Part shown: one piece after another, positions 57,354 through 64,000 of the stretch
Layout: each line of letters opens with the position of its first letter
How positions within the stretch are numbered: position 1 is the first letter of the stretch
Assembly (NCBI GenBank): GCA_037126765.1
Contig: JBBCBC010000022.1
Span: forward strand, 19,001,758 to 19,065,757
Length of the DNA stretch: 64,000 nucleotides
Origin: Stenogyne calaminthoides
Taxonomy: Eukaryota; Streptophyta; Magnoliopsida; Lamiales; Lamiaceae
Direction of reading: 5' to 3'
Translations under genes and position numbers: made by a program
The notes under the pieces: model-generated
The model's input: the letters and a program-made list of their open reading frames with translations, nothing else
Database searches by the model: none
What the model was told of the DNA's origin: nothing

Positions 57354-58235
57354 TCATCGATAGTCATCATAGAACTTTCTGTACTTGCCCATCTTAACAT
57401 TTGTTCGTTCAAGTTTTCTTGTTAGCAGTGCGATCTGTTCGGCCTGGCTGATGATGTTTCCAACTGGTTCCACGATTCGTGAACTACTGCTAGTTGCCTG
57501 GAATGCAATAGATTTAGCTGAGTTTGCAGCAGCTTCAACAGGGACATCATCTGATCCTTGTCCTCTCTCTATCAAGTAAAACTCATGGGCTTTCAAACAG
57601 AAGATTAGATCATTTGGTTTCATGGTAGCAATATCTTGACAATCCTTAATCACGGTCACCTTGGTATCCCATTTCTTAGTCAACGATCTGAGAATCTTGT
57701 AGTTGATATCCTTGTTTGACATTACTCGTCCAAGATCACGAAGTCGGTTGACTCCTCGTGTGATCCTTCCATAAAATTGATCAACTATTTCATTCGGTAG
57801 CATCTTAAGTTTTTCAAATACAACTAGCTCAGCTTGCAGTCTGCTGTCCTTGATCTGTTCATTTCCTCTGCAGATTTCAGCGAGCGTATCCCAACCTTCC
57901 TTAGCTGTCTTCAGGTAATTCACTTTCTCTCGTGTAGTAGCATCCATAGTTTTCATGATGAGGTGTCTGGCAACAGTATCCAGATTAGACAATTTCCTCT
58001 CATCTGCATCCATCAGAGAGGGACTCTTTCTGATTCTTGCTCCAACTGGTTGAGTAGGATCTCGTCCTGCTTCAGCTGGGTTAAAGTGATAGATGATAAT
58101 CGGTCCTATCTCAAGAATCTCATCCATTATGTTGTTGATCACTCCCAGATGGTCTCTCATGTCGATGGACCAATATTCATACTCATCAACAGAAAACATG
58201 GGTAGATTATGGTGCATACCTGAAGTGTTATCCAT
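57354..58235 (-). pseudogene. Element C gag (open frame)
   Basis: From the start codon at 58235 (MDNTSGMHHNLPMFSVDEYE) the frame is open for 293 codons, ending KFYDDYR. The UBN2-type core includes KLSNLDTVARHLIMKTMD, KILRSLTKKWDTKVTVIKDC and EQIALLTRKLE. An upstream in-frame ATG at 58325 exists, but homology with A and B supports 58235. It is the only intact gag in view; the element as a whole is dead because pol is missing. Confidence 0.85.
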
Positions 58236-58358
58236 GCTTGTGGTGATTTTGGAAGAATATGAATTTTGAAAATGGTTTTCAAAGATCAGTTCAAGTGACC
58301 ACAAAGGTTCTTCCTCAAGAACCAAAGATATTCAAAGCCAGTGGTTGGAAGAACCACT

Positions 58359-58370
58359 GCTCTGATACCA
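58359..58370 (-). promoter_or_regulatory. Primer-binding site of element C
   Basis: The minus strand reads TGGTATCAGAGC two bases inside the LTR. This complements the 3' end of plant initiator methionine tRNA perfectly. Confidence 0.92.
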
Positions 58371-58372
58371 CT

Positions 58373-59851
58373 TGTAGGTCCCGAACGAGTTTCAGTGAGG
58401 GTTGAAGTCTAGAGGGGAGGGGTGAATAGATTTCAAAAACTTTTCGTGGATCAGATGTGATTTGCACGTATGTCTGATCAGAGTGCGAAGTGGATCAGTT
58501 TGGACTGATATCCAACTTACTGATCTGACAGGCAGATCAGTTCGGTGTCTATCAGTTTAACTGATGGTGCGGAAGATTAGTTAACCCGTGTGAAAACCAG
58601 TTTTACTCAACTAAAGATTCTGACCAATCTGGTTTGAATCAGATAACTAAAGTGTTAAGCTGATCAGATCAGTAACTTGATGCTAGTCTGATCCTGGTAC
58701 AGAATATGCATGCAGATAACAAGAGTAGTGTGCAAGTATGTGTAAAGCAGATTAAAGGCACACAAATTTATAGTGGTTCGTACAACTTGTCCTACGTCCA
58801 CTCTTCCCTATCAGCAGGGGCACCAACTTAACCAACTGGACTTAGTTTAATGTGTTAGTCCAACACAATACAACCAACAGATATTTAACGAGTTCTCACT
58901 CACCCAATCCCAGAAATCTAATCTAGAAACCCTAGATAGAAATCCTGCTATAACAAACTTAACCTAACAATGTTTGGGTATAAGATTTGTTTTGTTCCAT
59001 CTGGAATACTATCCTATCTTCTAAGTAGCCTAAAGCTAGAGGATGAGTGTTCTTGCTAAGAACTAAGGGATGAACACTTTAAGAATTAATCTTGAGATTG
59101 TGTTCTTCGTGCGGAAATCTTGAGAGCTTTTGCTTGTAGATAATTTTTGTAACCTTACTAAGAAGGTTTGATCCCTTATTTATATGCACAAAATCGAACT
59201 AGCCGTTGGAGAGCAATTCGAATTTCGGTTTATTTAAGGTAGGTTTGCAGAGTTGATATGATCATCATCAGAGCCGGCATGGCCGAAAGCGTGCAACTTT
59301 GTCCTTTCTAGCCGTTGAACTTTTAAGCCTTCAACCCTGACTCCTATCAGTTCCGTACAAACGTGTCAATCTCTCATTGGCTAGCAAGTACCAAGAGTAC
59401 TGGTCTTGATAGATCAAAGTGCTTGTTGACTGATCGATTTGTTTGATGTAGGTTGTAACTTCCTAAGTTAAACCTTTGTAGGAACTGAACAGATCGGATA
59501 ACCTGATCTGCCCTACTTGAAGTCCTTAACTGTAAGTTGTCTTAGCTCAACTTATTGACAACATCTGATGAACTTTGATCTGGTCTTCAGTCTTGATGTC
59601 TTCTTCATGGCTTCAGATAGGTTCTGATCTTCTGATCTTTGCTTATGATCTTTACTTCTAATCTTCAAGACATACATTGAGTTCCCCCTCAATGTGTGAT
59701 CTATTCTATCTTTACATCAGTTGTTCTATACAATTATTATCAACTGGTCAACTTAGTTCTCAAGCTAAATCATTATTCAGCTAACATTTTCTGACTGATC
59801 CTATTACATCTGTTTTGGAACTTTTATCAACACTTAATAAATTTCCCAACA
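58373..59851 (-). mobile_element. 5' LTR of element C
   Basis: The 1479-base unit reads TGTTGGGAAATTT to GGGACCTACA on the minus strand. An ATATAAATAAGGG box lies at 59186-59174 (minus). It lacks the tandem expansion of element A's LTR and has many intact CTGATC and GATCAG words. Confidence 0.9.
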
Positions 59852-60505
59852 CTCGCACCATGTTGGCTGAGTTTGAAACCTCAAAACGCTTTTGGGCAGA
59901 GGCAATCAACAGAGCTTGCCATACTCAGAATATAAGTTTTCTAACTAAGGTTCATGGGAAAACACCATATGAGCTGTGGAAAGGTAGGAAACCTTAAGTA
60001 TCCCATTTCCACATCTTTGGGTGTAAGTGTTTCATCCATAACAATGGAAAGATCCAGTTGTAAAAAATTTATGCCAATTCAGATGGGGGTATATTCTTAG
60101 GATATTCCTCAATTAGCAACGCATTAAGAGTTTTCAACAGACGAACTCTAGTTGTGGAAGAATCGCCTCATGTAGTCTTTGAGGAATTGACTTCTGATCT
60201 GAAGAAATTTGCACCATAAGAGGTTGTACCAGACGTATCTGATGCTCGAAAAATGGATCAGATGAGTATCAAGGGCAAGGAAAGGAGATACCAAACAGTG
60301 GAAGTGTATGTTCCTAACCTTGATCTCATTTATCCACCAGGTCAATCAGACCCCAGGGTACGTACTTCTATCGATGAAGAAGATGGTACAGCTGAGACAA
60401 TACCCAAATCCTCGAGTCCAGGGGGAACATCTGATGTTCCGACGAACACACATCAACATATGGAAAGTCCAATTCCAGCTGAGACCTGTTCATGCCAAGT
60501 GACTC
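59852..60505 (+). pseudogene. Element E integrase C-terminal region and linker
   Basis: The plus strand reads TMLAEFETSKRFWAEAINRA, CHTQNISFLTKVHGKTPYEL, FHIFGCKCFIHNNGK and GIFLGYSSISNALRVFNRRT, then an acidic linker with NLDLIYPPGQSDPRVRTS and ESPIPAETCSCQV. This is the same segment as 17400-16700 of element B. Several stops are present. It joins directly to ORF2 sequence near 60505, so reverse transcriptase, RNase H and the ORF2 start are deleted. Confidence 0.8.
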
Positions 60506-63500
60506 AATATCAGATGTGGATAAAAATCCATCTGACGAAAATCAGATCAGGCGGAACTAGTTGAAGAAAGTCAGGAAAGGGTTGGAAAAACATCCCGAGG
60601 AGCCAGGAAAAGAAGAGAAAAGGAAGAAAATCCTTGAGTTGTTGAAGGTAAAACGAGAAGCAGGAGAGAAAAAGAAGGCACAGGACGAGCAGAAGCGAAA
60701 GAAGAAAAAGCTCAGAACTATTCGAGAGCTGGAGTCAGGGGAGAAGTCTCCACTTGACACTCTTGCTAGATTGGTATCAAAAACCACTGAACATAAACTC
60801 ATTCAGGAAGAAGTTATGCCTGAAGGAAGAGGTGATGAAGAAGATGTCTTTACTGAGGTACTCGGTACCAGTATTGGCACTGATATGATTACCCGAGAGA
60901 TCTTCACAGGTTCTCAAAAACCTGCTGAAGAAAGCCAAATAACCATCCCACCCACATAACCCTCAGAGCCAAATATTTCTATATATTAAGAGGCTCATTC
61001 TATCTCTAAAGAGGAGGCACCTGTTCCTGAACCCAGGAAGGTGAAGCTGAAGAGATGGAGTGGAGGCAGAAAGCCGAGAGATTAGTCTTGGACAAATATT
61101 CTGAACTCTTAGACTATCTTGATCTTCAGGATATGTTCTTCAGACTGAAAATAGCAATGTTGATCGTGAATCAATCTTTTGCCATGATGCTGAAAATTGG
61201 CAACTTCAGAGTAGAAGACTTCTGGGCGGAGGAAGTTGCTGAGCTAGATGCCTTTTCCAGCCTTGGAAAAATAAGACTAAGGATAAAAAATTCTGAATTC
61301 GATGCCTTAGTACAGAAGAAAATTGCTGAAAGGAAGGTTGTCACCCAACCTGAAGGAGAAGTGAGTGGACAAGATAAAGATGATCAAGAGCCCACTCAGG
61401 AAAATGATGATGAAGATATTCCTGAAGGGAGCAAGAAGGTTGATGAGTCGAGTGTTGATGCAACCATTCAGGGAGAACAAACTCAGGACGTTCCACCTTT
61501 GCAGATGATCACCTTTGGAGAAACAGTCCATTACCAACAGGAGCCTGCAGTTACATTGACTGAAATTGCAGAGGTTGGAGTCCAGACTGATACTGAAGCA
61601 GAGGTTCCAACTCCTCCACAACCATCTGTTGATCTCACTCCAGTACTTGAGAAGCTTACCAAGCTTGAGCCGCTTGTTGATCAAATTACAAAGCTTGAGT
61701 CCCTGGTGGACAAAGTGTCGAATCTTGCTGATGCACAAACTTCTCAGAGCAAAACAATTGAGTTACTAAGAACATCAATGGTGACATCTGATCAAGTAAC
61801 TTTATTTTCTTCTACTATTGATAATAAGCTTGCTGAGTTAGATACTAGATTGGAAGATATATCTAGAGATGTGTTTGGAGAAATGGAGAAGAAGTTTTAG
61901 TTAAGATCAAAGCTATTGGAGGATATGATGAAGACTAGGACAGAAGAGCTAATAAAATCTGTTGTTGAAGAGATGAGTACTTCAATCATGATCAAGATGC
62001 GTGAAACCTATGGTGGTCTTGCTGAGGACACAGCAACAGGATTGAATGTACTTCAAAGGTTGTAGGATGAAAATTTCTTCATTGCTGCTGAACTACGTTC
62101 TGTAGGAAGGGAGAAAATGCACATGGATAAAACAATATCTGAGATATTGGTGAATTATGATGCTTTTGGTCCCGGGGTAAACGAGTCTCACACGTGTATG
62201 GGGGGTGATACACGTGTATAATGATTTTTAAACTTTTACAGCAACACTATAATCAGTGAGTCAGAGTGTCCTGAAAATTAATCCTGAGAAGCACAAGGTG
62301 CCCTGAGTCAATGTCTACTGAGACAATAACACTGAGTCACTTTCAAAGACTTCATATTAGCTCAACTGATCTGAGTTTTAAAACAGAGTCCAAATAAGCT
62401 TGGAGTAGATAATGATCTTACTGACTACTCGGGTGAGTTGATCAGTTTGACAACTATCTATACTATCTTATCTAGACTGCGGAATGTGAAGGCCTTAAGT
62501 TTATACTTGTTTTACTTTGCTAAAAATCTTGTTTCTCAGTGAAATAGTGGTTAAGGCTGTGATCAACTGAATGCAACCTCAGTGGATTGATTCCAACTGA
62601 ATATCAGAAAACTGAGTATGCTTTCAGTGAAAATATGCAACAGAATAAAATGCAAAATAGAAAGCAAACAACACAACAAGTTATAGTGGTTCAAAGACTC
62701 AAGCTCCTACGTCCACTCTCTCTGATCCTCATAGAAATTCATTAACCCACTACTACTACTAACTTAAGCTTTCAGACTGAACTCAGCAGCTTACTCACTC
62801 AAACACACACAAGCTTTCAAAAAGAACACAAGCAGCTTACTAACTTCTTCTCTAGAGCTTTCAGACTGGACACAAGCAGCTTAGGGTTCGAGTGCTTCAC
62901 AAAGTAAACTTTAATACGAATGAGCTCTGGAGTTGCTTGATTTCCCGTAACCTTGCAATGGTGAAGGTCTCTAGTATTTATAGGCAACTCACCAAGGTCA
63001 CTCTTGAAAAACTTTCCGTTGGAGGAGATAGCATCAAGGGTTTCCTTATTTGGTTTGTGATAAACGACTATATCAGGGTTTGAACACTCCCTTGCATGGT
63101 TTGGGTAACAAGTAACCAATGCAGCCAATCACCACATTTTTGCAGTCTAGAACTCAGTACATCTGAAATCCTCAGTGCCATGTCACTTTCTGTGTCAGTG
63201 AAGTACGGTGTTGTCTCTCTCTGATTGGTTCTTAACTTTAGTGAATATAGACAAATAAAACGACACTTTTAGGTCAATCTCTCTGAATGAGACAACCTTA
63301 AAAGACACTTAGTTTTAGTTTCTTTTGTTTACAATCAAGTATTTGGACAACATTTATTTCTCATAAATGCATAAGACTTCATCAGTCTATTTGTCCTCAG
63401 GTAGATAATCTACAGGTCTTCAAGTCTTCAGGCTGATCTGAGTCTTCAGGTTGATCTGAAATACTCAAGTTCTTCTGAATATTCTGAAGTCTTCTGAGTC

Positions 63501-64000
63501 TTCAGATGTCTTGGTCATTTCACTGAGTTCCCCTCAGTGCGTGCCTAACCTATAAACTCAGAGATATCTGTTGACTATACATTTTGAAGATATTTCCTTA
63601 ACTAACTATATTGAAACCTGTTTTCTAATCTACCTAGCTTAGATCATTCTGAACAAGTCATACTCAGGGGTTTTGAGATCTAATCAAAATCTTTATCTTT
63701 TTATTAAATTATCTCCCAACAAATGCCAAAAAGGGGGAAATTTATGATAGACTTGTTGCTCTGCCCACCTTGGAAGGAAAACAACCTAAAGCTGAGATTC
63801 TTATTTACAGGGGAGGAAAGAGGAAGGAACCACAAGTGGTAATTCATCTTGAGGCTGCTATAGAAGTATTAGAACAGAGAATCAAAAGGCAGAGAGCACA
63901 GGAATCAAGAAAAATGGGAGAAGCTCATGGTGTTCTAAACCCTCCAAAACCAACTGAACAGATGACATCTACCGCTTTTGTTGAAAAGCCTATTCAGAAG
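60506..64000 (+). pseudogene. Element E ORF2, interrupted by a solo LTR, continues beyond window
   Basis: Open segments 60561-60959 and 61055-61900, with a stop-containing gap between them, match D's ORF2. They include KKKAQDEQKRKKKKL, VFTEVLGTSIGTDMITREIF, YLDLQDMFFRLKIAMLIVNQ and heptads LTKLEPLVDQITKLESLVDK. After the solo LTR (62164-63721) the frame resumes, DRLVALPTLEGKQPK and GKRKEPQVVIHLEAAIEVLE, and is open to the window edge. Function unknown; coiled coils and lysine clusters suggest a structural or nucleic-acid-associated protein. Confidence 0.75.
62164..63721 (-). mobile_element. Solo LTR, family L2, inside ORF2 of element E
   Basis: The 1558-base unit (plus strand TTTTGGTCCCGG to ATCTCCCAACA) is homologous to 13772-15778 and, in reverse, to 30370-32163. 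ORF2 continues on both sides. The flanks GATGC and AATGC are a near-perfect duplication. A TATAAATAC box on the minus strand lies at about 62981-62973. It carries the paired CACGTG hairpin at 62190-62219. Confidence 0.88.

Larger units (their letters stand above)
55777..59851 (-). mobile_element. Element C: Sirevirus-type element, 5' LTR, gag and linker only
   Basis: On the minus strand it runs 5' LTR (59851-58373), perfect primer-binding site, gag (58235-57354), zinc knuckle and linker (to about 55777), then ends abruptly at a CACTA fragment. Pol, ORF2 and the 3' LTR are missing. It inserted in the integrase region of element E. It shows few CTG/CAG-type anomalies and is a good reference for A and B. 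Confidence 0.88.

Overview
This window is transposon-dense nuclear DNA of a flowering plant, most likely a eudicot. The evidence is a plant SABATH methyltransferase gene with GT-AG introns, Ty1/copia elements of the Sirevirus type, Stowaway, hAT and CACTA elements, and plant mobile-domain and GeBP fragments. I see no bacterial operons, rRNA genes or CRISPR. The species cannot be named from the sequence alone.

Layout. 1-33.5 kb is a stack of nested LTR retrotransposons. Element A (minus strand, 5' LTR 8088-9923, running off the left edge) sits inside the third gene (ORF2) of element B. Element B (minus strand, 5' LTR 22868-24566) is itself interrupted by two solo LTRs (13772-15778 and 20692-22501). 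B lies in an LTR fragment (24567-24747), which lies in the ORF2 of plus-strand element D (3' LTR 30370-32163). D's ORF2 carries another solo LTR (26345-28182) with an exact target duplication. D landed next to a fourth ORF2 copy, F (32164-33490). 34.3-36.0 kb is the only recognisable host gene: exons 2-4 of a salicylate/benzoate-type carboxyl methyltransferase whose first exon is missing. 36.1-45.5 kb is AT-rich and holds MITEs, a decayed plant-mobile-domain gene, a hAT element (38879-41154, exact 8-bp duplication) carrying a GeBP-like fragment, simple repeats and a solo LTR. 45.5-55.8 kb holds more solo LTRs, a Stowaway MITE, a TIR element with two nested solo LTRs, an unrecognised ORF region, copia fragments and a CACTA end. 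55.8-64 kb holds element C (minus strand, truncated) inserted into element E (plus strand, internally deleted), plus another solo LTR.

How the parts work. A, B, C, D, E and F share one gene plan: gag, zinc knuckle and coiled-coil linker, protease, integrase, reverse transcriptase, RNase H, then about 2.2 kb of non-pol sequence, then a long lysine- and glutamate-rich coiled-coil ORF2. In both copies where it can be seen, the ORF2 start codon lies two bases after an AG that looks like a splice acceptor. In A and B the spacer before ORF2 carries a small antisense unit with its own TATA box, ORF and 3'-end-like tail. All copies in view are defective.

The most important caution concerns sequence quality. 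In patches of element A and of the 5' part of B, nearly every CTG or CAG in sister copies appears as a CG-containing variant. This is not a normal mutation spectrum. It looks like a systematic sequencing error at CHG-methylated cytosines, so many frameshifts there may be artefacts.
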